Made by a program: the position numbers and the translations under genes. A model generated the notes under the pieces. That model ran no database searches. It was not told the DNA's origin and worked only from the letters and a program-made list of their open reading frames with translations. This document shows positions 12,716-23,041 of a stretch of DNA of 64,000 nucleotides, one piece after another (the stretch's first letter is position 1; each line of letters opens with the position of its first letter). The stretch covers positions 155,649,122-155,713,121 of the forward strand of contig NC_035441.2 of assembly GCF_002127325.2 (NCBI RefSeq). Direction: 5' to 3'. The stretch is from Helianthus annuus (Eukaryota; Streptophyta; Magnoliopsida; Asterales; Asteraceae).

Positions 12716-14075
12716 TCATTGAAATAAGTGAGGGTACTTTCGCTTCATTTCCGATTCCAGCTCCCAGGTGTATTCAGGTCCTCTTTTTGAATCCCACTTG
12801 ACTTTGACTAGTACTAGTCTTTTGTGTTTGAGAAACTTAATCTTTCTGTCTTCTATTTGAAGTGGTTTCTCAACAAACTTCAACTTTTCATTTACTTGGA
12901 CATCTTGAAGAGGGACTACCATGGATTCGTCAGATAAACATTTCTTGACATTGGATACATGGAATACGTCATGTACCCCGGCTAACTCTTCTGGTAGTTG
13001 TAAACGATAGGCAACTGGTCCTATGCGCTGAATTACTAGGAATGGTCCTATGTATCTTGGACTCAGCTTTCCTTTCTTACCGAACCGAACTACTCCTTTC
13101 CAAGGAGAAACTTTCAAGAGTACCTTGTCTCCGACTTGAAACTCTAGCGGCTTATGTCGGTTGTCTGCATTTCTGGCGATTTGGAGCCGTCTTCAGTCTT
13201 TCCTTGATTTGAGTTATGTTGTCAGTGGTCTCTTGCACAATCTCAGGACCTGATAATTGGCTTTCTCCTATTTCTGCCCAGCAAACTGGATTTCTACACT
13301 TGCGGCCATACAGTGCTTCGAACGGGGCAGCTTCGATGCTTGAATGATAACTATTGTTATAGGAGAATTCAATTAAGGGTAGGTGGTTATCCCAGTTACC
13401 ACCAAAATCGATCACACATGCTCTGAGCATGTCTTCCAGAGTTTGAATCGTTCTTTCACTTTGTCCGTCAGTTTGGGGATGGTAGGCAGTACTTAAATTT
13501 AATCGGGTCCCCATTGCCTCTTGAAAACTCGTCCAGAAATGTGAAGTGAAACGACTATCTCTATCCGATACAATGGAGAGTGGAACTCCATGTAAGGATA
13601 CTACTTCGTCTACGTATAACTTGGCTAATCTTTCCATGCTAAAGGTTTCTTTTATTGGCAAAAAGTGAGCGGATTTGGTTAATCGATCCACAATCTCCCA
13701 AATCGCGTCGTTACCTTTTCTGGTCTTAGGCAACTTAGTAACGAAATCCATGGTTATTAGTTCCCATTTCCAAATAGGAATTTCTAATTGTTGGGGTAAC
13801 CCTGAAGGTTTTTGGTGTTCTGCCTTAACTTGCGAACAAGTTAGACACTTAGATACATATCTAGCTATGTCTTTTTTCATTCATATCCACCAGAAATTAT
13901 TTCTTAAATCTTGGTACATCTTATTGTTTCCTGGGTGCATGGTATACCTAGATTTGTGAGCTTCCTCTAAAATCTTATCCCTTAAGTTTTCTTGTTTAGG
14001 TACCCAAATCCTTTTCTTGTGGAATCTCCAAATTCCATCGTTACCTTGCTCTAGTTCCTTTATACTTCCTTTCAT
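12716..14075 (-). pseudogene. G1 integrase with chromodomain-like C-terminus
   Basis: 14075-13881 holds the start of the HHCC zinc region ('[17 protein letters not shown]'). After a stop, 13880-13152 continues with '[12 protein letters not shown]' and the catalytic core: Asp in '[10 protein letters not shown]', Asp in 'IVSDRDSRF' and Glu in '[14 protein letters not shown]'. A frameshift near 13150 moves the rest to 13117-12716, which has a GPF-type module ('[26 protein letters not shown]' region) and an end ('VKWDSKRGPEYTWELE' to 'PHLFQ') like the chromodomain-related tail of Tekay/Del chromoviruses. The catalytic triad is present but the frame is broken. Confidence 0.88.
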
Positions 14076-14164
14076 TCCTTCAGCATCACCCGTGATTGCT
14101 GCTTCCTGACATTCTTCAATTGTTCCATTAAATCTACTTGAAGATTTAATCTAAGAGCACGAAC

Positions 14165-14665
14165 TCACTTTTGCTTTTCATGATACTTATGACTAAGAGC
14201 ATCAGCGACTACATTTGCTTTTCCTTCGTGATATTGGATATCACAGTCGTAGTCACTTAGAATCTCCATCCATCTCCTTTGCCTCATGTTCAACTCTTTT
14301 TGCCCAAATATGTACTTTAAACTCTTGTGATCTGTATAGACTGTAAACTTACTGCCATACAGATAGTGTCTCCAGATCTTAAGGGCAAAAATTATTGATC
14401 CTAATTCTAAGTCATGAGTGGTATAGTTTTCCTCGTGCTTCTTCAATTGCCTTGAGGCATACGCAATTACCTTTTTGTGTTGCATTAATACACTTCCAAA
14501 TCCTAACTTAGAAGCATCACAGTAAACTTCAAAATCTTCTGTTCCTTCTGGTAAAGCAAGAATTGGGGTGTTTGTTAACCTTTGCTTTAAAATCTTAAAA
14601 GCCTCTTCTTGCCTAGATCCCCATTCAAATTTCACCGCTTTACAGGTTAGCTTAGTTAATGGCAC
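14165..14665 (-). pseudogene. G1 RNase H domain
   Basis: Ty3-type RNase H with the acidic residues in 'EVYCDASK', 'HDLELGSI', 'VYTDHKSL' and the final Asp in 'VVADALSHK'. It begins after a deletion of about 170 bp that removed the end of the RT thumb/connection; the corresponding bases are present in G2 at about 45750-45930. This segment has an open frame of its own but would be translated only within a polyprotein that no longer exists. Confidence 0.85.
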
Positions 14666-14770
14666 GGCTATCTTAGAAAACTGCCAAAATTCGCACTTGG
14701 AGAATTTAGCGTAAAACTTCTATTTTCTTAACAAAGTTAAGAGTGCATGTAAATGCTCACAATGCTCGTC

Positions 14771-15727
14771 CTAGCTTTTTGAATAAATAAGTGTGTCGTC
14801 GATGAAGACAATTACAAATTTATCCAAATACGATTTACAGATCCTATTCATCATATCCATAAATGTTGCAGGAGCATTTGTTAATCCAAAGGGCATAATT
14901 GTAAACTCGTAATGACCATACCTAGTTCTGAAAGCGGTTTTTGGTATGTCTTCTTCTTGTACCTTCAATTGATGGTATCCGGAGCGTAAATCTATCTTAG
15001 AGAAATATCTAGCTCCCTGAAGCTGATCAAAAAGATCATCAATCCTAGGTAATGGGTATCGATTCTTAATTGTAACTTTATTTAATTCCCTATAATCGAT
15101 ACACATTCGCATCGAACCATCTTTCTTTTTCACAAACAACACTGGTGCTCCCCAAGGGGATGAACTAGGTTGTATAAATCCTTTGCTTAGTAATTCATCT
15201 AACTGCTTTTTCAATTCTAGCATTTCGGTGGGTGCTAACCGATAAGGTGCCTTGGCTATCGGTGTAGTTCCAGGAATTAGATGAATCCTAAATTCTACTT
15301 CCCTATCGGGTGGTAATCCAGGTAGTTCTTCTAGGAATACATCCGGGTATTCTGATACTACTGGATTGTCCTTAAGTTCTTTACTTTTGGTATTAACAAC
15401 TACCGAAACCATATATGCTATTCCCTGCTTTCTCAAATAACTGGCCACTTTCATGACTGAAATGAATTTCATTGGCTTTCATGGCTTATCCCCTGCAACC
15501 ATAATTATTTCTCCTGTGGGTGTATGAATTTCTATGGAATTCTTATCACAAAGGATTCGAGCATGGTTGGCTACTAACCAATCCATTCCTAACACAACAT
15601 CGAATCCAGCTAAGTTCATGGGTAACAGGTTTGTAGAAAATCTATGACCTGAAAGTTCTATTTTACCTTCCTGCAAGACTCGATCTATACTAACAGAGTT
15701 ACCGTCGGCTGTTTCTACTTTATAAAT
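14771..15727 (-). pseudogene. G1 protease end and reverse transcriptase
   Basis: 15676-15479 encodes the second part of the aspartic protease ('GFDVVLGMDWLVANHARI'). After a stop, 15472-14771 encodes the RT fingers and palm with '[10 protein letters not shown]', '[21 protein letters not shown]', '[11 protein letters not shown]' and the active site 'FIDD', closing with a stop at 'IYSKS'. The second motif reads FIDDTLIY, whereas G2 has [10 protein letters not shown] is cut short before the connection domain by a nonsense codon and the deletion just downstream. Confidence 0.88.
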
Positions 15728-17098
15728 CTACGTAAGTTTGGTTAACGGTAACTTAAGAGCTTGGCAGAACGAAGTATTTATAAAACTTTGGTTTCCACCA
15801 GAGTCAAATAATACTTTCGCATAAACATTGTGAACTAGAAACGTACCCGCTATCACATCCGGAATCAGATCTGCTTCTTGTGTAGTTAACTGGAAGGCTC
15901 TTGCATTCTTCTTGGTAGTTCCTTCTGCACGCTTAGCCTTGTGGTCAGCTGGTTTGGCCAGTTTAGGGCAATCTGGTCTAAAATGTCCAGCTTCTCCACA
16001 ATTGAAGCAGATTGTTGATTTCTTCCTCCGGCAATCTTCTTCCTGATGCCCTGGAATTTTGCAGAAATTGCAATACCCTTTGCATCTTCCAAAATGCTTT
16101 CTTTTGCAGGTACTGCAAAACGGAACAATGGAGGATTTCCCAGTTCCTCTTTTCCTGAAGTTGTTACTAGCATTACCCCCTCTGAATCCTTCGGTAATTT
16201 TCTGAGCTAAGTCCTTCTTTCTATTCTCTTCTTGCGTGCGTACCAGTTCATCTGTCAAGGTATTGGCTAACTCCACTGCATCATCAATTGTGCGGGGTCT
16301 GGCAGCTTTGACGATATTACGGATCTCGCTAATCAAACCCCAAATGTAGCGAGAAATAAGTACCGGCTCTGGTGATGCCAGAGTTGGCACAATTCTGGCA
16401 TACTCGAAGAATTTCGAAGTATACCCTCGACAGTCAACATCTACCATTCAGTGGCTCAGGAACTTGTTTGCCATTTGTTCCTTTTCATATTCGGGACAAA
16501 ATTTTCTTTCCACTATTTGTCTAAATTCTTCCCAATTCATAGTATAAGCCAAGCGACTTCCCTTGGCTTGTAATACCGTATTCCACCATTCTAATGCTTC
16601 TTCCTTAAAAATGTGAGAAGCGTACATGACTTTATCTTCCTCCGCACATTTACTTATTTTAATTACTGCTTCAGTTTTCTCTAGCCAATGCAGTGTAGCG
16701 GTCGCCCCTTCATTGCCTGCAAATTCAGCTGGTTTACAGGCAAGAAATTCCTTGTAAGTGCAACCAGGTGTTGCAGCTTTCATTCTTTTGAGTATTGGGG
16801 CCTGAATTAAGTTGTCGTTGTCGCCTCCTCCGTTAACACTATTACTGAAATTATCGTCGCGCGTGCGTTTACTGGGGTGAGCTTGTGAAGGCTCAACAAG
16901 ACTTTTAACTGCAGCGACGATTACCGGAATAGCGTTAGCTATTCCCTGAGCGACAATGTTTTCTATATCTTGCCGATTTAGAAAGTGATCCTCATTATTG
17001 TTTTCCGATTGATTAACTTCATTAACCGGTTCATTCACAGCGTGTTCCATCTGGTAACTAACAATATATGGATAAGTTAGTGGTACGAATAAATACAA
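15728..17098 (-). pseudogene. G1 gag and protease start
   Basis: The capsid runs from the ATG of 'MEHAVNEPVNEV' (near 17050) through 'CTYKEFLACKPAEFAGNEGA' and 'ALEWWNTV' to an in-frame TGA at 16448-16450. The same codon is CGA (Arg) in G2, so one C-to-T change separates the two halves. The second half (16447-15728) carries a short Cys/His cluster ('CSTCKRKHFGRC'), two intact CCHC zinc knuckles ('CNFCKIPGHQEEDC' and 'CFNCGEAGHFRPDC'), and the protease motif 'LFDSGGNQSF' (DSGG where G2 has DSGA). It then stops within the protease. Confidence 0.88.
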
Positions 17099-17400
17099 CC
17101 AAATGCAAATAAAGTAATCGCACGAATCACACCAAACATGTATAGCTAAAATTACCGACTTTTATAGATATACCTGTCTATTACAATTTACAACTGAACT
17201 TTAAAATATACTAGAGGTTGTGCATTCCTTATTTAGTCTAGCTAGGAATATTATACTTAGTATGCTTTTATATATATATAAGATTTATTCTATCTCTTCT
17301 TACTAAAGTTTCTGGCTTATAGATGATATGGGTGCTGGTACTGGGTCAGGGTGATGAGATCAAATTTTATTGATTGATCCGGTTTGGCAGTTTAACTTAA

Positions 17401-17749
17401 TTAAAAGTTGGCATTTACTGCTGTTGTGGCTAACATATAGAGATTCGCCCACTTTTCCTCCAATTCATCTTCCCATGGTGGGTTATTGTCTATTTCCTGA
17501 GTTTCCTTATTAGTTATCATTTCTTTTTCTTGACTTTTTTCTAATAATCCGACGTCTTTTCTTAGCGGTAAGTGGTTCCTCAAACTGTGCCTTACGAATA
17601 AATATTCCTTCCTTAGTATCTGCTGAGTATCTTGAGGAATTCGATTGAGATGAGGTTCCTTTATCTTTTGGTGAATTATCTAGTTGACGATAGATGTCCG
17701 AAATTCTTTGCTTACCCATACTGTAAATTAACAAACAGTCAATTAACAC
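17401..17749 (-). pseudogene. Extra ORF 'MGKQ' of G1, between MNELS ORF and gag
   Basis: No known family recognised. The frame from the internal ATG at about 17719 reads 'MGKQRISDIYRQLD', then 'GTSS', 'EGIFIRKAQFEEPL' and a basic run of Lys/Arg. A frameshift then passes to the frame ending 'NNPPWEDELEEKWANLYMLATTAVNANF' at 17401. G2 has the homologue at 49849-49515 with the same start, the same 'EGIF.RKAQF' and 'NNPPWED' blocks and the same end. Conservation across indels argues that about 115 aa were once translated. In G1 it lies directly upstream of gag; in G2 it lies upstream of the MNELS ORF. Function unknown; the basic character would allow nucleic-acid binding, which is speculation. 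Confidence 0.6.
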
Positions 17750-17967
17750 AAAAAGAAAAACACATAATCACACTAACACGTATAGTCAAAATTGTCGACC
17801 TTGCGACTATCCGATTTTATATATTTTAGTAATATGCATCCGTACACACTGATTATCTTACAAAAGTTTTATTCTAAGTTATTTTACAAGATTATATTAT
17901 TTATTATTTTATTATTATTAAACAAACACACCACACCACCACAAACTGTCCCCGTCAGCTGGCACTT

Positions 17968-18660
17968 TCAGAAACGACGTTCCCTCTCGTCGTACTTCCA
18001 GGAGATCTGTTCTCCTACTTCCCGGATTCTATTCCCTGCATCCACCAGCTCCTCGCCATAGTGGCGGAGTTCAGCCAAATTTTCATTGCTCATTGGTGGG
18101 TTTGGTGTAGGCTCCATGTCGAACTGAGGGAAAAAGGTGTTAGAGTTATTCAAAAGGTTCTGAAATTGCCATTCAGTGGTCCACCATTCTTCCAGTTCTG
18201 CTGGTAGAGGTTGGGGGTTAACAATGGGATCTGGGATAGCAGGCTCCAAATCTACTGGGAGTTGTGATTCAACTGGGTAATAGAAAAAGTCTTCATCGGC
18301 AGGTCCGATGAGGTCACTAAGTGCCAGTTTCTGATCTAACTCCTCCCAGGGTGGCATTTCCTGGGCTTGCCCAGAACTTTCTACAATCTCTATTCCTTTC
18401 CCTTTTTCCTTGGGATCCTCAACCTTTTTAACTTTTGCTTTCGATACGGTTGGTCTTTTCCTACGCACATGTCTCCAGCCTACAAACCTTCTTCTCTTTT
18501 TCACCTTTGGTTTATCCTCGGGTTGGGCCCGGAATACCATTGGCTCTTCAACATCATCCTGGTAACCCGTGGTAGTATCCATATCTGTAGTATGGATAGT
18601 AAAGTTTTGAAGGGCTTCTGATAGTTCATTCATGCTGTTAGCATACATGAAGAAACACAC
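17968..18660 (-). CDS. Extra ORF 'MNELS' of G1, open, function unknown
   Basis: An open frame of about 220-230 aa on the minus strand, immediately after the primer-binding site. The likely start is the Met of 'MNELSEALQNF' (about 18632), because G2 shares that Met and its sequence. Visible parts: an N-terminal acidic stretch, a Lys/Arg-rich patch ('KVKKRRRFVGWRHVRRKRP'), a spacer with 'KGKGIEI.ESS', a middle with 'LEPAIPDP' and 'WWTTEWQFQNLLNN', and a conserved C-terminus 'NENLAELRHYGEEL' to 'QISWKYDERERR'. No zinc finger, protease or envelope-like membrane segment is seen. The homologue in G2 is at 49313-48552. It is still open in G1 although gag and pol are broken. I do not recognise the family. 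Confidence 0.65.
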   Translation of the reverse strand: MCFFMYANSMNELSEALQNFTIHTTDMDTTTGYQDDVEEPMVFRAQPEDKPKVKKRRRFVGWRHVRRKRPTVSKAKVKKVEDPKEKGKGIEIVESSGQAQEMPPWEELDQKLALSDLIGPADEDFFYYPVESQLPVDLEPAIPDPIVNPQPLPAELEEWWTTEWQFQNLLNNSNTFFPQFDMEPTPNPPMSNENLAELRHYGEELVDAGNRIREVGEQISWKYDERERRF

Positions 18661-18763
18661 AAAATTCTAAGTTAAAATTTTGTAAACTAAAATTTCACAG
18701 AATCATAGAATGGCAATCAGAAGAATTAAGTATTTTAAATACTTAATTGGCTTAAATCAGTGG

Positions 18764-18776
18764 CTCTGATACCACC
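18764..18776 (-). promoter_or_regulatory. Primer-binding site of G1
   Basis: Minus strand TGGTATCAGAGCC, complementary to initiator tRNA-Met, 6 bases from the 5' LTR boundary at 18783. Confidence 0.9.
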
Positions 18777-18782
18777 TTTTTC

Positions 18783-20184
18783 TGTCACGGCCCCCGTCCC
18801 GGTTTGACTCGGTCCAGGAGCCGCGAGGGTGTAGAGGGTTTTGATCCTTTTGTTCCGGGAGGAATAGCCTCTCATCATATTGCGGCAGAAAACCCGTGGT
18901 ATTTATTATCTGATTTGAAAGCGGAAGTTTTAACAGGATCTTTTCAACTTGAAAATGCCCAATTATTTTATTTCATAATCTGGGATAAACCCGGTAATTT
19001 ACAATAGAGGAATTTCATGAGGAAATTCCCTGGTTTACAAAACATGTTTATTTATTTAACTGAGCCACCCTTCAAGCTTGATTAGTGCTTCGTAGCACTT
19101 TTCCTTGATTCACATGAGGTCGCCTGAAACATGTTTTAAAAAATATTTTTATCAGCGGGGAAATACTGGTGAATCATTCAAATTTAATAAAATGACACAT
19201 AGCTATTAATTACAGCATAAGAGCGATTACAATGGCTTTTATCTTATTTTTTTCTGGCGCCGTGTCACACCCTGGTGACGATGGTCATACCACTATTAGA
19301 TCCTTTCCCCCAAGTAGTGATGATTATCACTGTTAGGATTTATTAGCCTAACCGTGAGAAATTAGTAATGTGCACAATACCCCACTTGCCAGTGATTCAA
19401 GATAACCATGAGTTAATCTCTGTAATTATAACTTTGAAATAATTGGAGGTATTGTAAAATACTTTTGATAAAAGAGAATGACTCACATTGCAAGTTTAAA
19501 CGGGCAGAGCTTAGCCTACTGATAAGCCTGATAACCTAGTTTAAACAACAATGCACACGAACTAGGTCAGTAACTAATACAACATTTACGATAACTCACG
19601 AGATACAAACCCTCACAATGAATGACAAAGTGCAATACTTAAACATCCATCGAATTCGCGACGAATGACAAAGTATAACCCTAATGTGGGTAGCACTTAA
19701 ACATCCATCGGATAGTTCCAATCGATCGGACATTGAATCGTAGCAGCGATCGAGTTAATACCCGGTATCGTGGCAGCACCTCCCTAATGAAAATCATGGT
19801 TTTGAGCAGTGCATCTTCGTTTTTTGAGAAAAGTTTTTGACACCAGTGAACTGCTCATGGCCAACCTTATTTATAGCTGATTTTTGGGTCTTACGCGGCC
19901 CGCGTAAGTCCTTTCTTGATCCTTACGCGGCCCGCGAGGCCGCCTAGTCTACGTGTAGGGCTTAAGTGTCACGAGTAGGTGTGCCAGATGGACAACGCGT
20001 GGCCCGGATGCTTATCCGGTCAAATCTTAAGTTGACGCAGCCCGCGTAAGGCCATGCTTAACCTTTACGCGGCTCGCCTGAAGGTCAAATTTCTTGTTTT
20101 CTTGGTTTTTCATGCACGTTAGGGTTTCAGGGGTCCAGGTTTTCACTTATGGGTCATTTAGGGACATTTTTGGCAGTCCTTACA
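18783..20184 (-). repeat. 5' LTR of gypsy G1
   Basis: 1402 bp, TGTCACGG to CCTTACA. On the minus strand the presumed U3 holds a TATA-like TATAAATA (19868-19875), preceded upstream by a block of CG-rich inverted repeats (19890-20085). Confidence 0.9.
19868..20085 (-). promoter_or_regulatory. U3 TATA box with upstream CG-rich palindromes (G1)
   Basis: The minus-strand TATAAATA at 19868-19875 is the likely core promoter. Just upstream, 19890-19908 is a perfect inverted repeat: nine-base arms CTTACGCGG and CCGCGTAAG around one C. Partial copies follow at about 19922-19940 and 20036-20085. The first palindrome is repeated in the 3' LTR at 12417-12435. A regulatory role is inferred from position only. 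Confidence 0.55.
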
Positions 20185-20189
20185 CCCAT

Positions 20190-21343
20190 TTTCTGGAATG
20201 TCAACTGAAGCTTGTTTTCTTGTTTCACCACTTTCAAATTTAACATATTCTTTGTGAACTTCTGGTCTCTGGTGTTTTTGTCTTTGTACAATTCGTTTTC
20301 ATTGAAGATGACATTTTTGCTTATGATTACTTTTCTGCCTTCATTATCCCAGAGCCTGTAACCCATTTTTTCTTACCCGTAACCACTGAATGTGTACTTC
20401 TTGGACTTTGAGTCTAACTTATCCCTGATCACATGCTTCTCGCCCTCTCATTCAGTGTTCTGTTCATTCTCTTAGCTACACCATTCTGCTGAGAAATTCC
20501 TGGAACTGTCCTGATTATCTTTATCCCTTTCTTGGCACAATAGTCAATAAACATCTTGCTTATATATTCACCACCATTGTCCGACTTTAAGCACTTTACC
20601 TTCAAATTAGTTTCATTTTCAACAACGGATTTCCATATCTTAAAAGCATCAAATATATCAGATTTATGTTTAAAAAAATAGACCCATACCTTGCATTTTG
20701 AATCATTAATGAAGGTAACATAGTATCTCAAGCCTCCTAGAGTTGAAACTAATGTTGGCCCTTATACATCCGAGTAAACAAGCTCCAACTTCTGAGCTTT
20801 CGGTGTCCTCCCTGTCTTCACAAAAGTGACTCTCATTTGTTTACAAAGGACACAAGAGTCACATAATTCAGTTTCCACTTTCTTCAAATCTGGAAACTTC
20901 CTTTTCTGAGCCAACATCTTCAATCCCTTCTCGCTCATAGGTCCAAGTCAGTTGTGCCATAAATTAGATGGACTCCGACTGGTGGTCATGGCATGAACAC
21001 CTTCGGCATAAATCTCTGCCATGTATAGAGTTTCTTTCTTCTTTCCTTTGGCAATCACCAAGTTGCCTTTGATCACTTTCCATTGTCCACCCTCAAAGTA
21101 GATATTAAACCATTCATCGTCCAATTTACCAACTGAAATCAACTTTCTCCTCAAATTAGGAATAACCCTGACATCTTTCAGCGTCCATATAGTTCCCAAT
21201 GAGGTCTTCAAGTTTACATCTCCAATACCCGTAATATCAAGCATTTGATCATCGGCTAAACGAACTTTACCAAAGTTACCTGTTCGTAGATTCTTGACCA
21301 TATCCTGGCATGAGATAGCATAGAAAGAAGCACCTGAATCCAT
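20190..21343 (-). pseudogene. Copia protease and integrase (5' part of pol)
   Basis: 21343-20948 starts with the aspartic protease motif 'MDSGAS' and runs into the pre-integrase domain ('LYMAEIYAEGVHAM', ending 'SPSNLWHN'). 20731-20429 is the integrase core: 'KSDNGGEY' supplies the second catalytic Asp, but the expected catalytic Glu in 'NGVAERMNR' reads Lys ('NGVAKRMNRTL'). 20366-20190 is the integrase C-terminal part ('GYRLWDNEGRKVIISKNVIFNE'), cut at 20190 by G1. Frames are broken between segments. Confidence 0.83.
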
Positions 21344-21399
21344 AACCTAGGATTCCACTGAATTCTCAACACAACATATGAGAGCATCTCCTGATTCTT

Positions 21400-22192
21400 C
21401 AAAGGATACACTGTTTACTTCTTTCTTTGCAGCTGGTTTTGTACATTGGCTTCTAAAGTGACCTTTATCTTTGTAGTTCCAACATTCAATGTCTTTTCTG
21501 TTCTTTGACTGCCCCATTTTTCTGGACTTTCACCTACCTTGATTATGTCCGTTATCATTTCTTCTTCCTCTACTTTCTGTGTGGAATAAAGAACTTGAAA
21601 TAGAAGTATCACCATTGCTTCTCCGTCTGATATCTTCATTTATAATCAAGTCACAAATACTCTCAAAAGTGAGGTTAGTAGTGCCAGATGCGCTACTAAC
21701 AACTGTAACTGTGCCTGACCAACTGTCGGGCAAAGATGATAAAAGGAAAAGCGTTTGTATTCCATCATCAAACTTTATTTCAACCGAGGCTAAATGAGAG
21801 ATAATCGAGTTAAACTCGTTTATGTGAGAGGTAACCGACATGCCTTCCTTCATCTTGGTGTTAACCAATTGTTGGATGAGGAATACTTTGTTTGAAGCAA
21901 AAGGTTTTTCATACATGTTAGACAAAGCTTTTAATACACCATACGTAGTTGTTTCATTGACAATGTTATATGCAACACTCTTTGCCAAGGAAAGCCTAAC
22001 CACACCCAAAGCGTGTCTATCCAACAACTTCCATTCTTCATCATACATGTCATCCGGTTGTTGTCCCAACATAGGCAAAGGCAAACCCTTTTGATACAAC
22101 AAATCCTCAATTTGCATTCTCCAAAATCCATAATCACTACCAGCAAACTTGTCAATCTTGATTTTACTATCTTCTGCCATTTTAACGAACAA
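21400..22192 (-). pseudogene. Copia gag
   Basis: 22192-21530 is an open copia-type gag (UBN2-like): 'KIDKFAGSDYGFWRMQIEDLL', 'YEKPFASNKVFLIQQLVNTKMKEG' and 'LLSSLPDSW' follow the Tnt1/Tork pattern. It ends early at an in-frame stop. The zinc knuckle appears about 30 codons later as 'CWNYKDKGHFRSQC', where the second Cys of the CCHC motif is Tyr. In an intact element this packages the RNA; here the stop and the missing Cys point to inactivity. Confidence 0.83.
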
Positions 22193-22716
22193 ATAATTAT
22201 CAACTGCTACAAACTAAACGAGTTCGTACGGCTAAAGGATAACTATACTAGTGGAATCAATTAAAAGAAACGAGTTTCGAGCTTTAAATGGGGATGAAAA
22301 AATAATGGTAGATGATGAGATCAATTTGTTCAAGATTGAGGGACTTCTTTGCAAATAATGGAAACTTGATTAGAAAGAAAAAAAAAGAACGGTAGTTCTC
22401 TTCTTCTCCTTCCTGTGCGACCTTGCTCCCACAAACTTCACAAAATTAGGCAACTCAAGTGTAGAATTGAAACCAGTCTTTGATTTTGGAACCCTAGATG
22501 CGATATTCAGCAACAATGGTCTCTAATTAGGAACCCTAGGTGGTGGCTATGCTAGCGGCGGGGAGATGAACGGCAGCGGCGGCTACTGGGTTACTGAAAT
22601 CCTAGTCATGATCTAAAGCAACGACGATGAACAACGTCTTCAATCGGAACCCTAGTCCCGACAAGTATCTTCTTCTTCACCTCTGTTTGTTGCTAGTTCA
22701 AGTGAATCAAGAGCCT

Positions 22717-22730
22717 GAGCTCTGATACCA
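22717..22730 (-). promoter_or_regulatory. Primer-binding site of copia element
   Basis: Minus strand TGGTATCAGAGCTC, complementary to initiator tRNA-Met, directly beside the 5' LTR. It establishes the element's minus orientation. Confidence 0.87.
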
Positions 22731-23041
22731 GTTTTCAGATATCACACGAACACTAGAACAATATGCAACAAGCTCACACACTCACACACTCTAAATCACA
22801 AGAACAAGAACAAGAACACGAGATTCATAGTGGTTTGATCAAGCTTGATCTACATCCACTTTCGATAACTAGTTCTCTCTTTGTATTAGGTGCTCCAAGT
22901 GTACAGATACAAGAATCAGAAGTATTTATAGGGTACAATTAGGTTACTGAATTTAATAATATATCTTCATCAGACTAGAGGAACAATCCTCTGTCTAGAG
23001 AAATAATCCTCTGCTCGAGTCAAATCTTCCATAACCCAACA
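22731..23041 (-). repeat. 5' LTR of copia element
   Basis: About 311 bp. It matches 9208-9502, with some divergence in the first 20 bases and a duplicated 'aatcctctgtctagaga' segment near 22984-23010. It ends CCCAACA, then TTCTC of the target gene. Confidence 0.82.

Larger units (their letters stand above)
11365..20184 (-). mobile_element. Ty3/gypsy chromovirus-like element G1, nested in copia
   Basis: An 8.8-kb element with LTRs at 11365-12679 and 18783-20184, both TGTC...TTACA. The perfect 5-bp duplication CCCAT lies at 11360-11364 and 20185-20189. The primer-binding site (18764-18776) and polypurine tract (12680-12690) put the 5' end on the right. Order on the minus strand: PBS, extra ORF 'MNELS', extra ORF 'MGKQ', gag, protease, RT, RNase H, integrase. 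The integrase end carries a chromodomain-like tail (Tekay/Del type by inference). It interrupts the copia pol gene between the integrase C-terminus and RT. Nonsense codons, a frameshift and a roughly 170-bp deletion after RT make it defective. Confidence 0.93.
9208..23041 (-). mobile_element. Ty1/copia LTR retrotransposon in pseudogene A
   Basis: LTRs of about 300 bp at 9208-9502 and 22731-23041 bracket, on the minus strand, gag, protease, integrase, reverse transcriptase and RNase H in the copia order. The flanking duplication is TTCTT (9203-9207) and TTCTC (23042-23046), one mismatch; gene D has TTCTC at the same codons, so the left copy mutated. The element sits inside the receptor-kinase tail at the 'SEK' codons. 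Gag resembles the Tork/Tnt1 lineage (lineage is inference). It carries stops and frameshifts, and gypsy element G1 (11365-20184) is inserted in its pol gene. Without G1 it is about 5 kb, normal for copia. Confidence 0.9.
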
